Assembly (NCBI GenBank): GCA_022496185.1
Contig: WTXG01000028.1
Location: 186,001-250,000, forward strand
Direction of reading: 5' to 3'
From: Multifurca ochricompacta
Lineage: Eukaryota; Basidiomycota; Agaricomycetes; Russulales; Russulaceae
DNA length: 64,000 bases
Numbering within the stretch: position 1 is the first letter of the stretch; each line of letters begins with the position of its first letter. The notes under the pieces are model-generated. The model saw only the letters and a list, made by a program, of their open reading frames with translations, made no database searches and was not told the DNA's origin. This document shows, in pieces, positions 45,961-56,583 of the stretch. A program made the translations under genes and the position numbers.

Positions 45961-48385
45961 ATGTTTCTCCCCACTTGGACTGCCGTTCTCGCTTTCTCTC
46001 TTTTACAACCTGCTCTTGGGGCCATCTACACCGACCCTTCACAGTTACCCTCATCAAACAAGTATGACTACATAGTCATCGGAGGTCAGTCGTTCCTTCA
46101 ACGTCACAGAGGGCCCTCCAGGTGTGACCGGCCATTCTGCAGCCGGGGTCGGAGGTGGTGTCATTGCTAGTCGATTGTCAGAGAACTCGTGCGCGAAAGT
46201 GTTGGTCATCGAAGCTGGACCGAGGTATGTTGCAATGTACGTCATTTACGTAGTGCTGACTCCGTCCGCTAGTGATATTGGTATCGAGTCTCTCCAAATA
46301 CCCTTCCTCTGCGTTGGCCTTGCCCCCAATACCCCCTTGGACTGGAACTATACGAGCATCCCCCAGCCTGGCCTCAACGGGCGCTCCATACCGTACCCAC
46401 GTGGACGCGTCGTGGGGGGTTCCAGTTCTATCAGTTCGTTGTGATCAATTCCTGGTTCTTACGATGCAAGCTCACATGAGAGCCTTTAGACTACATGATT
46501 TGGAATACGGGGACAGTTGACGATTTCAACCGTTTATCTCAAGTGACTAAAGACCCGGGTTGGTCTTGGGAACGCGTGCAGCCATTGATCAAGAAGGTGC
46601 GGGCTGTGATATAAAATGTTAAAGGGGTGATACTGTTGACTGATACACATCATTAGATTGAGAAGCTCACACCACCAGCTGACCATCATGACACCACCGG
46701 ACAGATTGATCCTTCTATTCATGGCACTTCGGGCCCCGTCGGCATCAGTTTACAAGGATTCCCTAGTCTGTTGGATGAACGCGTCTTCGAGACAACAAGC
46801 TCGCTTCCGTCCGAGTTTCCCTTTAACAAGGACATGAATTCCGGGAGTCCACTCGGCATTGGTAACCGCTCGGCATCTTCTCCGGATCAAATTTATTTTT
46901 GATTGACGACTTTTATAGGCTGGTCACATTTTCCGTCGAAAACGGGACGCGCGTCAGCTCCGGAACTGCCTATTTGGATCCGGCTCTAGCGTCCCGATCG
47001 AACATTGACCTTCTGTTAACACACAAGTAACGAAACTCATTCAAACGGCACTCAAGGACACCATCCTGTCTTCCTCGGCGTGCAGTTCGCATCGTCTTCC
47101 TCTGGTATGTCATTGATACCACTTGTTTGGATTGGAGGTTCCTACGATTGTTTTCAACTCAGGGCCGCTGTACGCCTTGAACGCAACCCAAGAAGTTATA
47201 GTGGCCGCCGGAGCGATTGCCACTCCCCAGCTTCTGCAACTTTCTGGCATCGGCGACCCCGCCCTACTCAAACAGGTCGGTATCAACCCATTGTGGACCT
47301 TCCCGACGTCGGCAAGAACTTGCAAGATCACACCGTCCTTCCGAATGTGTGGTCTATCAACGCGAATTTTACCCCAGACGATTTTGCGCGTAACCTTACC
47401 GTTTTTGGGGAAACCTTAAACAATGGGAGAACACGCGCACGGCCAGTTCGCCACCCCACCTGCAACGCAGATCGGCTGGTTCCGTCTTCCGAAAGACTCG
47501 CCGATTTTCAAGACAGAGCACGATCCGACTGGTGGACCAACTTCACCCCATTATGAGTTCATCTTTGCTGTGAGTGGAAGTGGCGTTAAGCCCAAAAGAA
47601 GAATTTCGTTTTAATATTCATGACAGGAAGTATTGACTCTTTCGTTGAGCCAACTCCGTAAGCAAAGCTCATCACGAGTTTAAACTGGCTTAACTTAACG
47701 GGTTGCTGATTATCCCTTTCGTAGAACTACCGGACATTTCATGATCATATCGACAAATCTGTTTTCGCCATCGTCTCGTATGTGTTTCTGACTGCGTGTA
47801 GCGTTCGTGACTTTGTTGTAACGGTTCAACCCAGGTGGTTCCGTGACTCTGAAATCTGCCAATCCTTTCGATTTCCCCATAATCGACCCGGCATTGCTCA
47901 ACTCCAAGTTTGATATTTCGCAATTACAGAAGCGGTCAAGGCCTCGCAGCGCTTCCTTGCAGCGTCGCCGTGGAATGGCTTTGTCCTAGAGCAGTTGGCA
48001 ATTTTGCGGGTGTCAAGACTGACGACCAGATTTCGGAGTACGCGCGTAACAATGCTGCGACTGTCTTCCACCCTGCTGGCACGGCATTCATGTCATCCCA
48101 TGGCGCGAAGAACGGCGTTTTGAATCCGGACTTGACCGTCAAGAACACTATTGGTCTGCGCATTGTCGATGCGAGCGTCTTCGTGAGCGAACACATCTTT
48201 ATTCGAGAGGGATTGACACTGACCAGGCCCTATTTCCCCATTTGTCGTCACATTGACAGCCCTTTATTCCATCGATGCATCCTCAGGGCTACGTGTACAT
48301 CATCGCCGAACGTGCGGCTTCGGTCATCCAGGGTACTGGTCAATACAAATCCATACTAAATGGGGTCTGTAAATCAAGTAACTGA
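45961..48385 (+). CDS. GMC oxidoreductase, secreted, frame damaged
   Basis: A flavin enzyme of the glucose-methanol-choline family, most like the aryl-alcohol oxidase group, which oxidises alcohols and releases H2O2 for lignin breakdown. A signal peptide (MFLPTWTAVLAFSLLQPALG) precedes YDYIVIGGAGVGGGVIASRL, the FAD-binding motif, split by an intron at 46085-46142. Then come VLVIEAGP, RGRVVGGSSSI, the second GMC signature EVIVAAGAIATPQLLQLSGIG and FHPAGTAFM with its active-site His near 48070. The last exon reads PFIPSMHPQGYVYIIAERAA. At least seven one-base deletions (near 46921, 47018, 47052, 47289, 47425, 47440, 47936 and 47990) break the frame, each restored by adding one base of the neighbouring run. 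No other damage is seen, so this is either a very young pseudogene or a patch of poor consensus. Stop TGA at 48383. Confidence 0.82.
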
Positions 48386-48621
48386 AGAAGTGACGTCGCC
48401 TGGAAGGTGAACAGCCATTCGTTTTTTTTTTCTGTTTTCCATTTAAGATACATCATATCACATTTGGACTTATACCAGTAGTAACATAGTACTTAATCCA
48501 ATAATCGAATGCAAAAGTCATGACGCTCTTTTATTTTTTTAAAAAAAAGGAAAAAGAAAATCATACTTAACTTTCATCCGTTCCACGACTTAAACCAACC
48601 AACCGCGTCCAATTTGGTGTG

Positions 48622-51266
48622 ATGTTCAAAAAACCACCTGGCGATATTAAGACATCAGGTAAACTCTTTCCTCCCTCCCCTATTCCTTCTCTAGTGCCTT
48701 GATCGTGTGGCCAATCCCATTTATTCCGTATCAATCACCAGCCCCGCTCAAATCATCGGAGAGGCGCAAACTCAGAGCCCGCATTGCGGAGCGGTTCCAG
48801 CTCACTGCTGAAATCGCTGATGCGCTCGTGCCTGATGGCCTACTCTCACAGAAATTCAGCACGTATAATGGAGAACCTGGCGTAAGTCGAGTTTTTTTTT
48901 TTTTTAAAAAAAAAAAAAAGAAAAAGATGGAAGCCAAAGAGGGAAAGACATCGTTGTTATCGTTGTTGATTTACGACTGACCCGCACATGCGCGCGCGCG
49001 TGCGTCCTTATCCTTGTAGATGTTCTATCTTTCAGGCGATGGCGATCCACTCTGGTTCAGTATTGGGAAGGGCTCTGATGAACTGATTCCGACAGGTATG
49101 CCCCCGCGTCTAAGCTTGCATCTATTTTTTTTTTTTTTTACCTCCATCGCTTTCCTTTTTTCTCAATTCACCCTTTTTTTCTTTCTTTTCTTTTCTTTAT
49201 TAATTTTTCTTGATTTCGTTTTCGTTCGGCCTCGCACATTCACTTTGGGGCGTTTTTTTTTTTTGGAGGGGGGAGGGATTGTGATGAGTAAACCAAAAAT
49301 AAACAGTATACGCGCTCTGGAAACATCCAACACTACTACCAATCCTCACTACCCCCGCTGCCGTCATACCCGTCCTCGTAGGCGGTGCAGATCTCATGGT
49401 TCCTGGCGGTACGCAGTGATTTGCATTTGCCTTTTTTTTTTTGCGTCCCCCTTACCCCTACCCCCACTTTTTTGTTATTTGTTTTGGGACAGTCGTACAA
49501 ACACCGTTGGAAAAAGCCTCCGTGGGTACCCTTGTCGGCATCGGCGTCGCTGTCGCTGCCGTTGTGCGAGGGCCACCTCTGGCGGTGGGACGCATGGCCG
49601 TCGATCCGAATTCGATAGATCATGGCGTGACGAAGGGGAAAGCGGTCTTGGTGCTTCATACTTGGAAGGATCATCTATGGGCTCTCGGATCCAAGAAAGA
49701 CCCGCCGGAAGCAGTGCCAGTGGCAGCAGAAGCAGAAAAAGGTGGTAGTGGTGGTAGTGGCGGCGAGGGCGAGGGCGAGGGCGACAACAAAGAGACCGGC
49801 AATGGCGGTAGCGGTGGCGATGAGAAACGTGGAACTACGAATGGTGGTGATACCACCGAGGATGTTGCTGACGCACCACAGGAACTCGCTGAAAATATTG
49901 CTTTCACTGAGGCGCAAGAGGGACATGCTACAGAAACTGAGGAAAAACTCTCGCCAGAAGGTAAACGTGCTGTGCTCAAATAGCTTGGTCAAATTCCCCC
50001 CGAGCCGTCTCCTTACTGTACTCCATTAGAGGTCTCTGCCCGTTTGCGAGCTGCGCTTTTACATGCTCTCCAAACGACTCTCACTACGCTTCCATCTTCC
50101 GCCTTCCCGATGCCTACTACAACTCTGTACACGGCACACATCCTCCCTGCGCGTCCGTTCTCGCAAAAAGCTACCACACCTGTCGATATCAAACATTCCA
50201 CCTTCAAGTCGCTCACCGCCTTCCTGCGCACAGCAGAGAAGGGCGGTTTACTCAAGCTGAAAGACCCACGACAGGACGCGCCGGTGGTCGCAGTGTATCC
50301 GACTCACCCCGACGTCGATGCCCATCAACCTCACCGCACAGTTGGCGGGGAAGACAAGCGAAGACGGCTCGTAGAAGAGCGTGAGGCGCAGCAAGCAGCG
50401 GATGCCGCGAACGCCGAGAAGAGCCTGACGGTGACGGAACTTTGGAAGCCACACCTCGGCACCGTGCCAATTTTCAGGGATTTAGAGCTCGAGTAACCCT
50501 TTTTTTTAATTTTTTAATTTTAATTTTAACCCCACTTCTCATCTTCATCTCTTTCCCTCCGCGCTCCGCTGACGACGTGGGCCCTCCCCCCCCCCCTTTT
50601 CCCGATCGATCGATCTATCACAGCACGAGTGCCTTGTATACTCACGCCGAGGTCAAATCCGCGTTGATTACATACGTCCAGAAACACGAGCTTGTCAATC
50701 GTGTCGAGCAACAGTACCTTAATGTCAGCGCCGACGCGGCATTCTCGGCAGGGCTCTACGGTTCCCCTAACGCCAAGGGCGCAACCCCCGCCCCAGAATT
50801 TGCAAAGCGTGAAGAGGCGCTGAGCGCGCTGTTTAACCGAATGCAACCGTGGTACCGAATCGCGATCGGTGGAGACGAGCCCGTCACCAAGAAGGGCGCA
50901 TTGCGCCCAATTGCGATAACCGCCAAGATCAGGCAGGGCCGCAAGGCATGCACGCTCATCACGGGGTTCGAGCCTTATCGGCTTTCTGCGGATGCCCTGG
51001 CTGACGCCTTGCGGGTCCGCTGTGCGTCTTCGACTTCGGGTATGTCCTGCCTTACTTGGATATTAAGATTCATTTTTTCTTTTTCTGATTGTTGTGTGTT
51101 GTGTGTATAAAAAGTGTCGCCTGTGTCAGGAGGAGGAGGAGGAGGAGGTCATGAGGTCATGGTCCAGGGAAAGCAGATCCCAACGGTGATTGAATTGTTG
51201 GGGAGCATGGGAATTCCAAAGAAATGGATTGAGGCTACAGATATGACAGATAAAAAGAAAAAGTGA
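48622..51266 (+). CDS. TMA64: eIF2D (ligatin/Tma64), translation factor
   Basis: eIF2D binds the 40S subunit, delivers initiator tRNA without GTP on some mRNAs and helps recycle 40S subunits after termination. Eight exons join in one frame: 48622-48658, 48742-48881, 49020-49095, 49307-49408, 49493-49960, 50030-50492, 50624-51039 and 51115-51266. The N-terminus MFKKPPGDIK and YLSGDGDPLWFSIGKGSDELIPT form the pre-PUA part. A PUA domain follows (VIPVLVGGADLMVPG, GPPLAVGRMAVD, KGKAVLVLHTWKDHLW). After a Gly/Glu-rich linker come the winged-helix/SWIB part and a C-terminal SUI1/eIF1-like domain (PIAITAKIRQGRKACTLITG, KQIPTVIELLGSMGIPKKWI). Total about 620 residues. Intron 2 contains a T15A14 tract and the 3' region a T10A17 tract. 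Confidence 0.93.
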
Positions 51267-51286
51267 TAGGGTCGCATGATGTATTA

Positions 51287-51317
<31 letters not shown>

Positions 51318-51418
51318 GAAATGGTATGTACCTTTCTAGATGGAAGACGGAAGACAGAGAGAACCGTTCCGTTGTGTGCGTCGCTGCTAAGAACCACCCA
51401 CCCGCCCATCTTGTCCAG

Positions 51419-53380
51419 TTAGATCGCATAAGTCTCGAGTCCTGGTGGTATATCGACGCTCAACGTCGAGCCTAGGTACTCGACCATCCCCAAGGGTCGA
51501 TACACCCAGATTTCCCCCTCCTGCAATCGAGCGAGATCGTACGAAGTCCGTTGGGGCGCCCGTCCCGCCGTCTGTTCCACGACCGTCAAAAGGCCGATAT
51601 CGGCCAGCCGCACGCTTTCACCGTCCGTGAAGCCGTAGCGTGATGGTGGGACGACGATATCCTCGACGAGTACGGAGGTATGATCTGGATCTCCCAAGAG
51701 AGCGAAAGCGCCTCCACCTCCACCACCACCATACGACTGAGACTGAGGTTGAGCCAAGCCGATGCGCACCGAACGCCACTCGATAATATCTCCCGCTCGA
51801 AAACGATCGTCCCCACCACGCCATTTACCCAGCCCCGGTTTACCACAAAAAATGAGATGTCCATGTGCGCGTGACGTGCTCAGGATCGGTGCATCATCTT
51901 GCCCTTGCCCTTGCCCTTGCCCTTGCCCTTGCCCTTGCCCCTTCTTTATCGACCTGGCACAAAGAGAGGCGGCGTGAAGAAGTGCTTCGTGAGCAATGTC
52001 CCAACACTCCCCACGAGCTACAGGCCTTCCAGATGCCACTGCGCGCTCAGCGAACGCAGCTACTACGGTACCATATATCTCCGAAGCTCTTCGTAAGATC
52101 TCTCCAGATAGAATAGGTTCTGGACGAGGTCGGAAGCGAGCCCAACGGGTGGGAGGGGGGACGTGTCCACTTCCACTTCCACTTCCACTTCCACCTTTAC
52201 CTCCGTAGGTGACGGAGTACCAACAGATACTGAGGTCCGAAAAGAGAATGACACCTCGAGCCGTCATTTTGTTCTGTACGCCTCCACCTGAGTAGCTCAA
52301 GGAGCCTGAGAAGCGAATCTCTGGGGATCCGTTTAGGTAGGGTGGGATTGGGGAGTTGGATGTGTACCAGTCGGTATCCCATATAGTGGATGGGTGCATG
52401 TATGATGCGAGATCGGCGGCGGCGGAACCGTTTACCGCTGGTGGAGGAAATGACATCTGGAGATCTGCCAAAAAAAAAAAAAAAAGCGGATGGCCATGAG
52501 TTTTTTTTTTTTTTTAAATATTTGTTTGGATTATGTTTTATAAATTCGAACCTGGGGAGGGAGAAACTGTTGCGTGATATGCGGGTTTGGTCGACGCATT
52601 GAATTGAGGAGGTTCGGAAACCTCTGTAGGTACTGATGGCTTCGTCGAGAAATTGATCTTTGGCTTAATTGCAGCAGGGTCTTATCAGTGACGACACAAA
52701 ACAAAACAAAAAAAAGGAAACGCATACAGGTCCTCGTTGTGACAACACGGGAGGCAGAGTCCGACGGCCAGTTGTTGTTGAGGTAGCAGCCGACTCTACA
52801 TCAGAGGACAGGGGTTCAGAACTTGAAACCTGCCGCCGCCGCCCTGCACTAAAAGAGACATCCTGACGCCGGGATGGGAGAGAAGGTGACGTTCGTGGTG
52901 ATGGAGTGCTATGTGTGTTGTTGTTCAGGTTCTCCGTCGCCGGGACTGGAACACGCAGTGTCGACGACGGATTAAGGTCCAAATAACGAGCGAAGAACTC
53001 GTCAAGCCATGCAAAGAAGACTTGTTTGTCTTCATGAGATAAGTTCGCCCAATCGATGATCTCATCGACATCATCTGTGGTGTTGTCCTCACTACGCGAG
53101 TGTCCTCCAACGTTCACGCTATTCTTCTGAGTCAAAGATATCTTTCTAGACGGTGGCGGCGGCGGTCCTGGTCCTGGTCCTGGTGGTGATTTTGCTGCTT
53201 TTGTCGTTGAGGGACCACCAGAGGCGGAGGAGAGCTTTTCCCGCGCGGAACTATACGATTTGATACCAGCGCTCTTCACCTGAGCTGCTTTCTCTTTCAA
53301 GGCTGAGGCTGAGGACAATGTCAGCGATAATGATGATAATAAATTAAATATTTTTTTTACTTGCCGGAGAACGGTGCCAT
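51419..53380 (-). CDS. Bbc1/Aim3-like protein, Cys-proteinase-like fold
   Basis: The family is linked to cortical actin patches and endocytosis in yeasts. Four exons join in one frame: 53380-53365, 53302-52728, 52663-52552 and 52464-51419, giving 582 residues. Exon 1 ends in a GC donor (TCCG|GCAAGT). The N-terminus ALKEKAAQVKSAGIKSYSSA is a basic helix, then Pro/Gly-rich sequence, IDWANLSHEDKQVFFAWLDE, a disordered Ser-rich part and the C-terminal domain. That domain has RGECWDIAHEALLHA with a Cys, DPDHTSVLVED with a His, and RAGDIIEW and GEIWVYRP, as in the Bbc1/Aim3 proteinase-like fold. A (GQ)n tract coded by hexamer repeats (51895-51942) splits the domain. No SH3 domain is seen at the N-terminus. 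The family name rests on these motifs from memory. Confidence 0.7.
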
Positions 53381-54523
53381 TTCTTTCTTTCTGTTCAGTT
53401 GCGGCGGCGTTTAGACTAGTCTGCGTGACGGACTGACGGACACGGACGCGGACAACAAACGGCCACCGCTTTCGGGCCGCCGCTCCCCGGAACCTTCCAA
53501 TCCCAGCTTTTCTTCCTCCTCCCCTCCCCTCCCTCCCCTCGGAATCGGGGTTCTCTAGGGCGTTGTTTTCTAAAAAAAAAACATACGAACGAATGAACCT
53601 TTTCAGTTTTTACCTCACCTAACAACAAGAAAAAAAAAAGGTATTGGAAGGGGGAAGAATGCAAAAAAGAAGAATAATAATAATAATGCTCTCCGAGCCG
53701 CGGCAATAACTTCTCCTTCTTTAATTGCCACCCTCCAACTCATCTCAAGCAGTACGTACATGATACAGTTTAATTATTTTCAGGATGTGTGCCTGAAGAA
53801 GGAGGGGGGGGGGGGCTAAGGTTAGCCAGCCAATACAATAATGTGGTTTATTATTAGAAAATTTTTACCAATACCGCCTCCCCAACCCCCCCCAAAAAAA
53901 CTTCTCTCTTTACGAACGAGTTTGAAAACGGTGTAAAGGCATAGCACAGCGCTATGACTGACTCCGAGGGAAGTGTAGTTTGGAATTGCATATATTTTCT
54001 GCCCTTATCTCCTCCCAGGAGGAGGGTTAGGGCAGAGGGGGGGGGGGTTGTTGTTTTGAATGAAACGAAACCTCCCCCCCCCTTTCCCCGCCCCCATGGG
54101 TACTTTATTTGCTCCGTCTAGATGATGGCAATGGCGAAAAAAAAAACATGACTTATGAACCGAGCGAATCCTCATTCCTTTCCTTCCACCAAAAAAGAAA
54201 AAACACCTTGAATTCATTTGTTAAGTAAAGAAGTGTGTTTTGGCAACATTTTCTCCTCCCCTCCTTTTTGAACCAAAACAAACCAAAAAAAAATAAATTA
54301 AAAAAAAGAGGCTATTCATTAACAAGATATATATGAATCAGCCAAAAAAAAAAAAAAAAACCAACAAAAAGGAAGGAAGGGGGAGGCCACGTCCGTTCAG
54401 CGAAGTGACGACAGAGAATAGCAGAACAGTACAACAACAACAACAACAACACCAACAACAAAGGGGGGGTTAATTCCTTCAAATCATCACCCATCATCAC
54501 CATCATCATCATCATCATCATTA
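53381..54523. other. Intergenic, homopolymers and trinucleotide repeats
   Basis: No gene seen. Contains G11 near 53808, G9 near 54040, A17 near 54344, (CAA)n at 54434-54452 and (CAT)n at 54495-54525, the last reaching the stop codon of gene C. Confidence 0.6.
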
Positions 54524-56583
54524 TCATCCTCTGCTACTCCTACCACTCTCCAGATCGTCGTCGATACTCAGGTTACGCGTCTTATCGTTAATATGATCAT
54601 CCGTATTGATATACGTGCCATAATGGTTGGAGAGGGGGAGGTGGTGCTGTTGGTGGTGACGGTGATCCCTCCGTCCCGTTGGGTATTCCTCGTAAGCTGT
54701 GTGTACGGCCACTTCCATCCGATTGAGTGGGATCGGCGCGGGGGGAACCGGTTTGGAATCTGAGGTCGACCGTCCACTTTTTTGAGTGCTATCGTTTGAA
54801 CTAAGGGAAGGGGAGCGAGCGAGCGAGCGAGAAATCATCAATATTTTTGTTGGTAATAAAAGAGAAAGGTCGGTCCCTTACATGTCGGGGGACCCAAAGT
54901 CCGCCAAGGAGCGATACATTCGTGTAGCGGCGATTGACATTGTGATCAATGAAGGGGTTTGGAACATCTGTGTGTGGCATGTAAGAAAAAAAAACCAGAG
55001 CCCTCCGAGAAAGAAAGAAAAAAAAAACTCACCAAGTTGAGCGGATCTGATAGTCAACAAGATCGAGTTTGGGTTAACCGTCCTTCATTTTTCATTTTTA
55101 AAAAAAAGGAATATGTACCATTAAGGTTCAAAGCGATAAACACCTACGACCATAAAAGGCACCGACGATGAGCAAAAGGGAAGGTTAAAAAAAAACCAGA
55201 CGAGCTTACCGTTGGCGTGACCTCGGCGGCGGTGGCAACCAAGAGCCAAATGAGACCCTTTTGAGAAAAATACATTTAGCCAATCCCATAACGACTGAAA
55301 AGAGAAGATGGGGGGGGGGGGGGGGGGGGTTACCACGCCAACCCTTTCGTACCTGTTTCCAAAGGAGCCGTCCCAGACCAAGCAAGCTGCCACCCCTACG
55401 GCGTATACGGAGTAAGCCAACCAGCATGGTGATCAGCAAGACAATGTCGGTGACGAGCGTGGCGATGATGTTGTTTTTGCTGCTCTGAATGTTGAGCACT
55501 CCACACACGTTTTGTACAGGTACCCATGTAGAGCGGATCTACATGTCCAGCAGATGGTAAGTTTCGGGTGGGTCTTAAAAAGAGAGAGATCTATATTGAT
55601 GATTTCTCACCTGGGTGATACCTGACCAAAGCCAAAGTCAATTTCCTTGAGAAACACGAGGAGGGGGGAGGGAAGGGGAAGAGCTCACCGTGAATGAGGA
55701 AACCGATGTTGGTCAACCATGCTCCAGCCGCGATCGCGACGGCAATTCTATTTCTGTTCCATATTGCGACTCTGTTCAGCCACAACAATTTAAATGCTTT
55801 CGTTTTCGGAAACCAGTTGCACCGCGGGAGCGCGGAAGAGGACGTACATGCGAAGCACAATCAAGAGCGAAGCTGCGCCAAAGGCGAGGTAGGCAAAGAT
55901 CTAGACGGACGATATCGCTTAATCCTTTTTATTCTCCTCGGGGATCGGACAAGGGTTTGGTGGGAGGAGGAAGAAGGAAGGAAGGAAGGAAGGAAGGAAA
56001 GAAGGAAGAAGGGGGGAACGGAAACTCACAAGTTCAAAGACAGCCCAAACCTTGAGGGAATCATTGCCGATTAGCACGGACGTAATAAGGTGGTCAGTAA
56101 GGTACGGCACGTACTTGGCAGTTGAGCGGAGTCTTTGAGTCAAATCCCAGCATGTTAAGGACCACAGCCACGAGGGTAGACAGACGCGTGAGCGAGTAGA
56201 CCTGCCCAAGGGAGGAAAGCATCAGTCCCCAGAAAGGCCAGAAAAAGAAAAAAAAAAAAACAGACCCATATCGTCCAACGGTAAGGTCGACGCCCTACTA
56301 TGACACTCCACTCATAATCAAGAGTAGTGAAGAACTCCCAGCTGGGCGCAAAGGAAATTGAAAGGTCAGATTACGTGATATGGCATACGCAGGGATGGAA
56401 GGCCATTGTAGCAGCGGATCGATACGCACATGAAAAGACCATCAACCGCATGCCAAAGCTTCACCACCGCCCCTGTCAAAAGACGGGTTTCAATGGACTT
56501 GACATGAAAACGCCGGAAGGAGGTTTCAGAGCGTACGCACAAGCATCCTGTGCAATAACGCCGGGATCGTGGAAGTTTACCAT
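54524..56583 (-). CDS. Seven-helix membrane protein C (family unnamed)
   Basis: A third member of the array. It starts MVNFHDPGVIAQDA (exon 1 of 43 nt, 56583-56541), then WAVVKLWHAVDGLF, WEFFTTLDYEWSVIVGRRPY, VYSLTRLSTLVAVVLNMLGF, VWAVFEL, FAYLAFGAASLLIVLRM, VAIWNRNRIAVAIAAGAWLT, the 11-nt micro-exon 55621-55611, IIATLVTDIVLLITMLVGLL with a Gly-rich LGLGRLLWKQ, GLIWLLVATAAEVTPT, VFIALNLN and MFQTPSLITMSIAATRMYRS. The last two parts are one exon here; genes A, B and D split them with a 10-nt exon. The tail from about 54810 is His/Asp-rich and unlike A and B. All splice sites are GT-AG and the frame is intact. Function unknown. Confidence 0.72.

Noticed and set aside
51890..51945. Possible CRISPR-like or minisatellite array
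   Set aside because: It is a coding hexamer repeat in frame within an intact eukaryotic gene.
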